NCBI RefSeq assembly: GCF_004347735.1
Contig: NZ_SLTI01000023.1
Coordinates: forward strand, 1-64,000
Length of the DNA: 64,000 nucleotides
Reading direction: 5' to 3'
Source of the DNA: Sulfuricurvum sp. IAE1
GTDB taxonomy: Bacteria; Campylobacterota; Campylobacteria; Campylobacterales; Sulfurimonadaceae
The position numbers were made by a program, and so were the translations under genes. Positions 7,102-14,099 of this stretch are shown piece after piece. The notes below the pieces were generated by a model, which had not been told where the DNA came from, made no database searches, and saw only the letters and a program-made list of their open reading frames with translations. The number at the start of each line of letters is the position of its first letter. The stretch's first letter is position 1.

Positions 7102-7835
7102 TGTTGGTAGCTCCGTAGTTCCAAGGTGTCATTGTTGTCTGTGATCGTCGGACGGGGGAAACCGAATAGATGCCCCTGCCCAAAATCGATGCCAAAGCCT
7201 TTGGCGATGTTCAAAATACGCTCATTTTCAATATGTTCGCCGACGATTTTCGTGTTGTAGATTTTCAACAGTTTTACGATCAATTCCAGCTTTTCCATGC
7301 CGTCTTCGGTTTTCGCCGCCCCGGTCAAATATTGCCCGTCGATTTTTACGCAATCAAAACGAACACGCTGCAAAACGTCGATGTTGGCGCTTCCTGTACC
7401 AAAATCATCCAAAAAGACCTGCGACCCCATTCGCTGGATTTGTGTAACGTATTCAGCAAGGCAATTAATCGCTTTGTTGATGTTCCGCTCAGCGATCTCA
7501 AAATGGATGAATTTTGCAAAACTGGGATGTCGATGAAATAAATGCTCGAAGAAATAGAAAAAACGGTCGCCAAGAGAGCAGGGGTCAATGTTGATTGATA
7601 TGCTCGTATCACAAGCTCCTCGATACTGCGTCAAAATACTCGGTATCGTCTTTTCCAAGAGGTCCCACAGAAACTCAGGATCGTCAAAAAGATGATCGAT
7701 GTCAGCGGGACCAACCCCAACGCCGTCTTTGTTGATGAAGCGCGCGAGACATTCATACATCACCACCTTCCGGTCGGAGAGCCGGACGATCGGCTGATAA
7801 TGAGGAATCACCCCGGCAATGGCATAACGGTTCAT
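7098..7835 (-). CDS. EAL-domain c-di-GMP phosphodiesterase on the mobile element
   Basis: A 245-residue single EAL domain with no sensor or membrane segment. The signature is YECLAR in place of EAL, keeping the metal-binding Glu. Other expected positions are present: INIDPCS (Asn), FEIAER (Glu), FLDDFGTGSAN (Asp-Asp), VKIDGQY (Lys), VGEHIEN (Glu) and GQGHLFG (Gln). Catalysis of c-di-GMP to pGpG is therefore plausible. It overlaps the TraH gene upstream and the 111-residue gene downstream by four bases each, so it is made together with the conjugation proteins. Lowering c-di-GMP could favour motility or alter surface attachment in the host; that link is inference. Confidence 0.85.
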   Translation of the reverse strand: MNRYAIAGVIPHYQPIVRLSDRKVVMYECLARFINKDGVGVGPADIDHLFDDPEFLWDLLEKTIPSILTQYRGACDTSISINIDPCSLGDRFFYFFEHLFHRHPSFAKFIHFEIAERNINKAINCLAEYVTQIQRMGSQVFLDDFGTGSANIDVLQRVRFDCVKIDGQYLTGAAKTEDGMEKLELIVKLLKIYNTKIVGEHIENERILNIAKGFGIDFGQGHLFGFPRPTITDNNDTLELRSYQQ

Positions 7836-9403
7836 TTTCCGGTTCCGGTTGTCAGTGTTTTCGCAAACATGTAGTTCTCGAAAAGGCGCGGATCGGACCG
7901 CTGCAACGAATATTGCTGCATTTGGTTGAGATCCTGCATGAGTGTAATTTGATCACCTATCTTGCTTTGCATATCCCTTGAGCTTGATGCAGCGAGGGAA
8001 TATGCAGCCATCATCATCGAGCGAGTCCCTGCAATCATGTCATCAAGTTTTTCCTGAATTTTGTCGCCACATTTTCCACCGGAACAGGTGTATGGGATTT
8101 TCTCAAGAGTCTTATCGTCCAGCTTTTCCTTCTGTTGCGTCATTAGTGCACGAGTTCTTGCCAAATATTCATAGGTAACTTCATACGCAAGCATAAGGGC
8201 CAAATCATTCTTGATTTGACTTAATATCAAATCTCCGTTTGGCATCGACGCAAGCTTATTGGTGATCATGTAAACCGGAACCCTAAACATCGATAAAAAT
8301 CCAATGTCATCGCTCGACAATGCAGTTCTTGTGGAAATCTTTGTTTCAATTGCGGTCAATCTGGCCACAAACAGACTTTTGATGTTTCCCGCGTAAGAGA
8401 AAGGTGCCAATGTCCCATCCTCTGCCTTTGCGCGTGCGGTGTTGGCAGGGGCATCACCTACAATCTGCCGTATGATGTCCTTTGTGTTTTGGTCTAAAGC
8501 ATCAGCAGCACTCTTAGTATTGTATTTTGATTCACCCAATGAAGTTTGTGCTAGAAAGTCCATTCTGGTTGGCACGGCCGGTTCAAAGAACTTCAATGTT
8601 CCTTCCTGACCTCCCGATGCACTATCCTTTGGCATATCCTTAATGATATCTCCAGTAAAATAACGGATCATTGGTGTAATTCCAGCATTGTTAAAATACG
8701 CATCCTGCACATCACCCTCAAGTGCATATTTCAGAAACGATGCGGTATTGACATCTTCAACAAAAAAACGGGCCCCACACATTTTATCCGCAGGATTACA
8801 CCCTTCTGCACCCAAAAATGCTTTTGCCTGATCCATATATCCACCGGGGCCAGTAACATTCTTTTTGAAGTTTTCATTGAATGTTGCAAGCCAGTCTGGG
8901 CCGGTTGCCCCTTCTTTTACTTGATACCCCATTTGACCGGCAAGCCAATTTGCGCTGGCCTTTGTGGCAGAACAGCTATCCATGTTTAGTCCATTTATCT
9001 GGTTTGCCATCTCATTGAGAGCATTCAGAGTGTCCATACAGGATGGACAGATGACTTTCAGTGCCATTTCAAACATAACTCCCGGAGCATTTGCCATCAT
9101 ACCTTCTAGCATGGCGACAATTTGATCCACATTGAGATATGAAAGAGCACCAAACGTTAGGTCAATCCCACCACATCCCGCCTTAATAGAAGGTGCAGTA
9201 ACAGAGAAAGGCTGCAAATTAACCGTTGGTGCTCTCATTTGAAGACCTCCACCATAAAGCAAGGTGCCAGTATCGGTTTTAATCGTTCTCCCTGCGTTGG
9301 CTTCAACAACGGCATCATTAAGGAATTGATCAATACTGGCATCAGCAGATGTGGCCCCTAGTAAGAAAAACGCCGTTAGTGCTGAAAAAATTCTTTTATT
9401 CAT
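7832..9403 (-). CDS. traH: TraH, F-type conjugative pilus assembly protein
   Basis: A 523-residue exported protein of the F-type type IV secretion system, needed for pilus assembly at the outer membrane in F-like systems. A signal peptide (MNKRIFSALTAFFLLGATSADA) is followed by a DQFLNDAVVEANAG start, LLYGGGLQMRAP and a family-typical SIKAGCGGIDLTFGALSYLN block (about 73-92). Two Cys-containing segments, KVICPSCMDTLNALNEMANQ (about 113-132) and PYTCSGGKCGDKIQEKLD (about 434-451), suggest disulfides. A long helical C-terminal part follows. The gene directly follows traF, as in many F-type loci, but traG is not next to it; an EAL gene takes that place. Confidence 0.85.
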   Translation of the reverse strand: MNKRIFSALTAFFLLGATSADASIDQFLNDAVVEANAGRTIKTDTGTLLYGGGLQMRAPTVNLQPFSVTAPSIKAGCGGIDLTFGALSYLNVDQIVAMLEGMMANAPGVMFEMALKVICPSCMDTLNALNEMANQINGLNMDSCSATKASANWLAGQMGYQVKEGATGPDWLATFNENFKKNVTGPGGYMDQAKAFLGAEGCNPADKMCGARFFVEDVNTASFLKYALEGDVQDAYFNNAGITPMIRYFTGDIIKDMPKDSASGGQEGTLKFFEPAVPTRMDFLAQTSLGESKYNTKSAADALDQNTKDIIRQIVGDAPANTARAKAEDGTLAPFSYAGNIKSLFVARLTAIETKISTRTALSSDDIGFLSMFRVPVYMITNKLASMPNGDLILSQIKNDLALMLAYEVTYEYLARTRALMTQQKEKLDDKTLEKIPYTCSGGKCGDKIQEKLDDMIAGTRSMMMAAYSLAASSSRDMQSKIGDQITLMQDLNQMQQYSLQRSDPRLFENYMFAKTLTTGTGK

Positions 9404-9412
9404 GCCATGCTC

Positions 9413-10255
9413 CTATTTGTAAATTATGGTGTTGTCTTTAATTTCACCAAGAGAATGAAGCCCTATCAGAATTGCTTGTTTTATTTCAGAAAGGGTGTTC
9501 AACCCGCTCGCAACTCTATGCCATCTAGGGACCCCATTTTTATTCAGCACGAGAAACATGTCTGGTGTTGTAGCCACGCCTAGATTTATTACGGCGGTGG
9601 GGGCCTGAGCCATATCAACCTCCTTGTAGGTAAATCCAGTCTGCTCTCGAAGCATTTCAAGAATTGGTATTTGTTTTTCACAATAACCGCATCCTCGCTG
9701 AGTGATTACAACTATCCCAGCCATACTTGAATACTTACGCAACGTCTCATTGTTTTTGTCTCCAGCCTGTTTTAAAGATGCTGTTCTGGCAAAAGCGGAC
9801 AGGGGGATTTCCGAGCGCCACGCCGCCAGCTCGGTATCGGCACGCCCGAGGCGATCCCCTGCCTTCGCATACGCAACTGATTTTTTAACGACATACTTAT
9901 GGAGGAGACGATGCTGCTTGACGTTGTGATCGGTAGGGTACATAAGGGCGGTTTTCTGTGCATCCCGCTCCATCTCCGCAATCTGTTCCGGATCGATCTG
10001 GTCGATGATGTCCCAAGGGACCTCAACAACCTTTGGGATCAATTTATACTTTTTGTTGGTATTGGTAGTGGGGGTCTTTGCGACTGAAGTGTTCTCGTCT
10101 TTTTTAGTACATGGTGCTTCGCTGTAAAACCACCCACGCTCGGAGTCACCGTAGAAGTTTTCACTGTGCGGTTTACACCCATCTTTTACGCCATACGCCA
10201 GCAAAGATGAACACAGGACAGCCGATAAAGAGAAGAGGGCGATTGGGCGAATCAT
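9413..10255 (-). CDS. traF: TraF-like conjugation protein with thioredoxin fold
   Basis: A 280-residue periplasmic protein with a signal peptide (MIRPIALFSLSAVLCSSLLA). It carries the TraF-type aromatic motif ERGWFYSEAPC (about 39-49), a basic linker, and a C-terminal thioredoxin-like domain with the active-site sequence GCGYCEK (about 185-191) followed by ATTPDMFLV with the cis-Pro. Many F-type TraF proteins have lost the CxxC, so a retained CGYC suggests it is still redox active. Its start overlaps the OmpA-like gene stop by four bases, and traH follows after 9 bases. It probably works with TraH and the DsbC-like protein in folding disulfide-bonded pilus assembly factors. Confidence 0.85.
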   Translation of the reverse strand: MIRPIALFSLSAVLCSSLLAYGVKDGCKPHSENFYGDSERGWFYSEAPCTKKDENTSVAKTPTTNTNKKYKLIPKVVEVPWDIIDQIDPEQIAEMERDAQKTALMYPTDHNVKQHRLLHKYVVKKSVAYAKAGDRLGRADTELAAWRSEIPLSAFARTASLKQAGDKNNETLRKYSSMAGIVVITQRGCGYCEKQIPILEMLREQTGFTYKEVDMAQAPTAVINLGVATTPDMFLVLNKNGVPRWHRVASGLNTLSEIKQAILIGLHSLGEIKDNTIIYK

Positions 10256-10743
10256 GGATTTTCACCTTCGGCAAGCGGCACAACCTCAACCTTGCGGCAT
10301 TTTGGGTGTTGCTTTTTGCCACCGCATTGGATCTCGCCGACCGCGTTGATAGAGCTGACATTAACGCCGAGTTTTTCTGCAATTTTGGCGACCTTTTCGG
10401 CGCGCTTCTTCGAAAGCCGTTTGTTGTAGGATTTTGGTCCTTCCGGTGAGGCATACCCAGTAACGGAAACGTTCATCCCGCGGTACTGACGAAGATCCTC
10501 TTTGAGCTTTGCTTTTTCGTAGGGGATATAGCTGTCAAACGGAAATCTGACAATGAGGTGTTCCTTGCGGTCTTCAACTGTTGCCGCCGCTGTTTCCCCG
10601 ATTGTAGCCTGAACATAAAAATCGTTCTTCTCTGATTTTTCGGTCAACTTTCCGCGGTGCTCCTCGGCGATCACTTGCTGCGCCGAAGCAATATAGTATT
10701 GCCCTACCGGGATATATGCCATTTCAAAACCCATCATTTTCAA
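10252..10743 (-). CDS. OmpA-family C-terminal domain protein, no obvious signal peptide
   Basis: A 163-residue protein whose C-terminal two thirds match the OmpA/Pal peptidoglycan-binding fold: VRFPFDSYIPYEKAKLKED (about 70-88), then VSVTGYASPEGPKSYNKRLSKKRA (about 98-121) with the family's G.A.xxGx.xYNxxLSxxRA pattern, and KVAKIAEKLGVN. The N-terminus (MKMMGFEMAYIPVGQYYIAS) is not a standard signal peptide and no lipobox is seen. Either export relies on an atypical leader or a different start is used. It lies between the DsbC-like and traF genes and may anchor the transfer apparatus to peptidoglycan. Confidence 0.7.
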   Translation of the reverse strand: MKMMGFEMAYIPVGQYYIASAQQVIAEEHRGKLTEKSEKNDFYVQATIGETAAATVEDRKEHLIVRFPFDSYIPYEKAKLKEDLRQYRGMNVSVTGYASPEGPKSYNKRLSKKRAEKVAKIAEKLGVNVSSINAVGEIQCGGKKQHPKCRKVEVVPLAEGENP

Positions 10744-10751
10744 AGTCCTCC

Positions 10752-11504
10752 TTATTTGACCAAATCTTTGATGATCGGATTCGCGCCGTTCACCACCTGA
10801 TTGTCGATAAAAAACAAAGGCGTTCCAAAGCCGCCGAGCTTGGCCGCTTCTTTCATCATCCCATCGACGCGACGCTCCCCTTTTTCGCAGGAAACAAGGG
10901 CTTTGCCATCAAGCTCTCCGCGCATAACCTTGTCATACTCTTTGGCCGGATCTTTGGCGCAGAGAATGTGGACGCTTTTTGGACGAGACATCTGCGGAGC
11001 CATGTTTGTTGTGAGAAAAACATATTTGGTCATGTCCCCCCCCTTGAGCAGCTCTTCGGACTTGCGGCACCAGTGACACTCTGTGTTGCTGAAAACGACG
11101 ACTTCATGCTTCCCTTTCCCGATTTTAAGGGCTTTGGTGAGGTCAATGGTTTTCTTAGCCTCGACCCACTTCGCCTTTGCTCGCGCCTCTTCCTTTGCCT
11201 GTTCTTCCATTGCACGCTTTTGAAACTCCTGTATCTTCGGGGCAATCTTCGCCTGGGTGAGGTCGGTACCGTTCATGTCAAAGACATGGCCGATCATGAG
11301 GTGGCTCACTTCGTCGTTGGTAAAAAACACATTCGGGCCAGCGTGGATCTCATACAGCGATGGAAATTGCGCCGAGACCTCGATATGGTCAATTTTCGTG
11401 TTTACCAATTTTTGCTGGAGCTTTTCTTTGACTGCCCCGATGTTGTCGCCAAGCAGGGCGGACGCCAATACGATTGATGCCAGAACCGTTTTTTTCATCT
11501 TCAT
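10752..11504 (-). CDS. DsbC/TrbB-like periplasmic disulfide isomerase of the transfer operon
   Basis: A 250-residue protein with a signal peptide (MKMKKTVLASIVLASALLG), a DsbC-type N-terminal dimerisation segment (KIDHIEVSAQFPSLYEIHA, GPNVFFTNDEVSHLMIGHVFD) and a charged linker helix (QKRAMEEQAKEEARAKAKW). The C-terminal thioredoxin domain has VVFSNTECHWCRKSEELL with a CxxC of CHWC (about 153-156) and FGTPLFF with the cis-Pro. DsbC-family enzymes reshuffle wrong disulfides in the periplasm, and conjugative elements often carry their own copy. It overlaps the NusA-like gene upstream by four bases. The Cys-rich TraH and TraF downstream are likely clients. Confidence 0.85.
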   Translation of the reverse strand: MKMKKTVLASIVLASALLGDNIGAVKEKLQQKLVNTKIDHIEVSAQFPSLYEIHAGPNVFFTNDEVSHLMIGHVFDMNGTDLTQAKIAPKIQEFQKRAMEEQAKEEARAKAKWVEAKKTIDLTKALKIGKGKHEVVVFSNTECHWCRKSEELLKGGDMTKYVFLTTNMAPQMSRPKSVHILCAKDPAKEYDKVMRGELDGKALVSCEKGERRVDGMMKEAAKLGGFGTPLFFIDNQVVNGANPIIKDLVK

Positions 11505-12181
11505 TCCTTTTCGTTTTCAAATTTCAGATCTTCGATTTGAACTCCGTCGTACATGACAAAATCGATATGCTCGACAAAAGCAGAGCGTATCCGTTCCAGA
11601 TCCGGTTTATCGGGAAGTCTGCGGGAATAAACCCTGATAAGCTTTCCAAATTTCCTTCTTACGTCATACACGACAAATCCTGGTGGGAGGAGTTTTCTAA
11701 GAATATGTATAACGAGCGACTTCGATCGGCGATCGAGCAGTATTCCTCGCGGCGTGATTTTGTTGACATGAAAATCAAGGGTTGTGCCGGTTTTGTAAAA
11801 TTCTTCTTCTGACCGAATGAGTAGGTGTTTCGGGGCGAAAGCTTTCCCATAAGCAGTGGTGACAACCAATCCTTTTCGCCCGCTTTTCAGGATCACGCCT
11901 TGGATAATATTGGCCCCTGAGCGCTTGAAGCGATCAATCCGCACGGCATCGATTTTCTTTTCCAACACAGAGCGAACCCGATTTTCAAGAAGAGGGGAGA
12001 GGTTGATCCGTTTTGTTGATCCGTTTTTGCGATGGCCCAAAAAAGTAATTCTCCCGTCTATCACGACATCGGAATCTATCGAATATCCAAGCACCTCGCC
12101 GATCGCCTGATGCAGTATGTGAAGTGCATCCTCGTGATGTATGTCGTATTGTTCGGCAAGATCGTGGATCGGATCAGACAT
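11501..12181 (-). CDS. NusA-like transcription elongation/antitermination factor of the element
   Basis: A 226-residue protein resembling the N-terminal half of NusA. Residues 1-60 have the helical start DALHILHQAIGEVLGY and a short strand region. Residues about 82-150 look like an S1-type RNA-binding barrel (RSGANIIQGVILKSGRKGLVV, FAPKHLLIRSEEEFYKTGTTLDFHVN). Then comes ITPRGILLDRRSKSLVIHILRKLLP, matching the NusA signature ILSR..P.LL.KLF..EVP, and a KH-like start VYDVRRKFGKLIRVYSRR. The rest of the KH pair is missing, so it is a truncated relative. A near-perfect ribosome site (GGAGGTGAT) lies just before the ATG. It overlaps the sigma-like gene by eight bases. Assignment rests on motif likeness and needs a profile search. 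Confidence 0.55.
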   Translation of the reverse strand: MSDPIHDLAEQYDIHHEDALHILHQAIGEVLGYSIDSDVVIDGRITFLGHRKNGSTKRINLSPLLENRVRSVLEKKIDAVRIDRFKRSGANIIQGVILKSGRKGLVVTTAYGKAFAPKHLLIRSEEEFYKTGTTLDFHVNKITPRGILLDRRSKSLVIHILRKLLPPGFVVYDVRRKFGKLIRVYSRRLPDKPDLERIRSAFVEHIDFVMYDGVQIEDLKFENEKE

Positions 12182-12674
12182 ACATCACCTCCCGCATCTT
12201 TTTTAGGGCTGATCTGTAAAGAGCTTTTTCGCGGTCACCGGCCAGTTCTTCCTCGAAATAAATATGGCCTCGAACGACGTCAAACTCTTCTGCTGACAAT
12301 ATCTTTTCAAGATCCGCAAGAAACTCGATCTCTTCGCTCGGGAAGCGAGAAACAGGCGTTATAGAAGCAAGAGGTGTTTTGAGGATTGACTGAAAGGAAC
12401 GCTTACCGGGAGCCAAAATGACATTGCGGTTTTGCCAATTCGAGGCGGTGTTCAATTCGCGACGAACATAACCGTTTAGCTGTTTAGGGACGAACGCATT
12501 CCCGTATTTTCGATATGCCTTCCATACGCCGATTTGTGCGATTTGGGAAGATTCATCGTACCCAAGGAGAGCAATATAGCGTCTTGCGAGAGTGGCCATA
12601 ATGCTTGCCGCCTTGCGCCGTTCATCTTCATCCCAATGGGCGACAAACGTAAAAATATTAGGGTTCACATACAT
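12174..12674 (-). CDS. Sigma-70-like factor heading the conjugation operon
   Basis: A 166-residue protein. Residues about 42-75 (SSQIAQIGVWKAYRKYGNAF, then LNGYVRRELNTA) follow the sigma-70 region 2 pattern in which an IG-containing helix and a Lys/Tyr-rich helix are followed by an R-rich helix. The C-terminal part (LEKILSAEEFDVVRGHIYFE to ALKKMREVM) looks like region 4 with a shortened helix-turn-helix. A longer frame begins at a TTG (12689), but the ATG at 12674 has GGAGG seven bases upstream and is preferred. It is the first gene of the leftward train and overlaps the next by eight bases. It could direct RNA polymerase to the element's own promoters. The call is from pattern likeness; a divergent DNA-binding protein is the alternative. 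Confidence 0.55.
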   Translation of the reverse strand: MYVNPNIFTFVAHWDEDERRKAASIMATLARRYIALLGYDESSQIAQIGVWKAYRKYGNAFVPKQLNGYVRRELNTASNWQNRNVILAPGKRSFQSILKTPLASITPVSRFPSEEIEFLADLEKILSAEEFDVVRGHIYFEEELAGDREKALYRSALKKMREVMYV

Positions 12675-13046
12675 GCCAAACCTCCGCAAAAGAGGTTTAA
12701 GCTTTGGTGGCTGTTTTCAGGAATTGGTATAGGATTTGCTAAGTGTTTGCCGTCCTTAACTGAAACGGCATCACGCTCATGCAAGTGAATAGAATGTGGC
12801 TTATTTGTCTTTAAAGAAGCTGTTTTCTTAAACGCAAGAAAAGTTGACATTTTCTGCGCAAATGAGCGGATAATTCTGACAAACACCCGCACGACACGAT
12901 ACATACGGCTTTTCGTACAAAAAAGATTTTCAATATAATATATATTATGTTAACCATGTTGCATTCTTTATTAAGAGTGATGAAATCGATTAAGTTAACC
13001 TGTGCAATGATACGGTACTTTTACGTACAGCACGCCGAGGATTTAG
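12675..13046. other. Divergent intergenic region at the accessory/core boundary
   Basis: About 370 bases without a convincing gene lie between the leftward accessory operon and the rightward chromosomal gene pair. It contains an AT-rich patch (about 12925-12960) with a perfect 14-base palindrome, and no tRNA or obvious direct repeat. The promoter of the leftward operon should lie here. A 79-codon antisense frame (12665-12904) is present but lacks support. Base composition appears to change from AT-richer to GC-richer near here, so the boundary of the transferred segment is probably within it. Confidence 0.5.
12935..12948. promoter_or_regulatory. Perfect 14-base AT palindrome, possible operator
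   Basis: ATAATATATATTAT is a perfect palindrome in the AT-rich part of the divergent spacer. Read leftwards it offers several TATAAT-like hexamers (for instance TATATT and ATAATA), so it could overlap a minus-strand promoter about 270 bases before the sigma-like gene, or be a regulator site. AT-only palindromes also arise by chance. Confidence 0.3.
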
Positions 13047-14099
13047 ATGGGGCCAGCCGGACCGAAAATTTTGTTCGCCACTGTGATCGCTTTTCTTGTC
13101 GGTGCGATTTTTTATATTACAGCCCCCGAACGGGATGTCCGGGGTTCATCGGTTTCTTCCGTTTCTGCCGTCCCCGTATCTTCCAATCCCGGTCATAACC
13201 GCTCAAATCATCTAATATACCTGGTTTCGGATACGCGTATCCCGTATTGGCGGATTATGGGGCGCGGTATAGAAAATGCTGCCGAAACGTACGGATATGC
13301 CCTGAGTATCTACGATTCCGCTAACGATCCCAAAAAAGAGCTCGAACACGCCGTTCGGGCAATTCGCGAAAATGCAACGGGGATCGTCGTCTCCCCTACT
13401 ACCTCCTCGGCCTGTGCAACAATTCTCAAACTGGCAAAAAAAGCGAACATACCTGTCGTTATCGCCGATATCGGTACCGACGGAGGCGATTACGTCTCTT
13501 ACATCGCCTCGGATAACAAGGACGGCGCATACCGTATCGGACAGGTTCTGACCCGCGCGCTTAAAGATACTGGCCGTCACAGCGGACGCGTCGGTATCAT
13601 CGCCATCCCCCAAAAAAGGCTTAACGGCCAGGCACGTACGGCAGGGTTCATGCAGGCGCTCGAAGAAGCGGGGTTCAAAGGTGCCGGAATCAAGCAGCAG
13701 TCGAGTTTTTCGTATCGGGAAACCTACGATTATACGCGGGAACTTATCGCCGAAACGCCCGATCTCCGCGCAATCTGGCTGCAGGGTTCGGATCGTTACC
13801 GCGGTGCTCTCGACGCGATCGCCGATGCGGGAAAGAAAAACGATATTCTGCTCGTGACATTCGACGCAGAACCCGAATTTCTCCGGTTGATCCCCGAAGG
13901 GGTATTGCTCGGCTCGGCGATGCAGCAGCCCTACCTGATGGGACAGGAAGCCGTTGCCACCCTCGACCTGCATCTGCGCGGCTTCCCAGTCGAAAAAAAC
14001 CGCCTTCTCCCAGTCCTCGCCGTGTCGGCCGAAAACATCGCCCAAGAACTCCCTACCATCCGGCGTAACGTCCTTGGAATTGAAGGAAAGTCCGAATGA
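13047..14099 (+). CDS. Periplasmic sugar-binding-like (Peripla_BP_4) sensor protein
   Basis: A 350-residue type I periplasmic binding protein related to RbsB/LuxP/TorT. An N-terminal membrane segment (ILFATVIAFLVGAIFYITA, about 8-26) is an uncleaved anchor or signal peptide, followed by a Ser/Val-rich linker. The two-lobed fold starts LIYLVSDTRIPYWRIMGRGI (about 56-75), with later motifs ATGIVVSPTTSS, IPVVIADIG, VSYIASDNKDGAYRIGQVL and VGIIAIPQ. A GAGGA ribosome site precedes the ATG. There is no ABC permease nearby; instead the stop overlaps the start of a GGDEF-EAL gene by four bases (ATGA). That suggests a binding protein that passes a ligand signal to the membrane c-di-GMP enzyme rather than a transporter subunit. 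The ligand is unknown. Confidence 0.85.
   Translation: MGPAGPKILFATVIAFLVGAIFYITAPERDVRGSSVSSVSAVPVSSNPGHNRSNHLIYLVSDTRIPYWRIMGRGIENAAETYGYALSIYDSANDPKKELEHAVRAIRENATGIVVSPTTSSACATILKLAKKANIPVVIADIGTDGGDYVSYIASDNKDGAYRIGQVLTRALKDTGRHSGRVGIIAIPQKRLNGQARTAGFMQALEEAGFKGAGIKQQSSFSYRETYDYTRELIAETPDLRAIWLQGSDRYRGALDAIADAGKKNDILLVTFDAEPEFLRLIPEGVLLGSAMQQPYLMGQEAVATLDLHLRGFPVEKNRLLPVLAVSAENIAQELPTIRRNVLGIEGKSE

Noticed and set aside
12855-12880. Sequence resembling a lac operator (GAGCGGATAATT)
   Set aside because: Only part of the operator matches, without the symmetric other half, and no lac-type repressor is nearby; treated as chance.
12665-12904. 79-codon minus-strand ORF before the sigma-like gene
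   Set aside because: It overlaps the start and ribosome site of the sigma-like gene, has odd composition and no recognisable domain.
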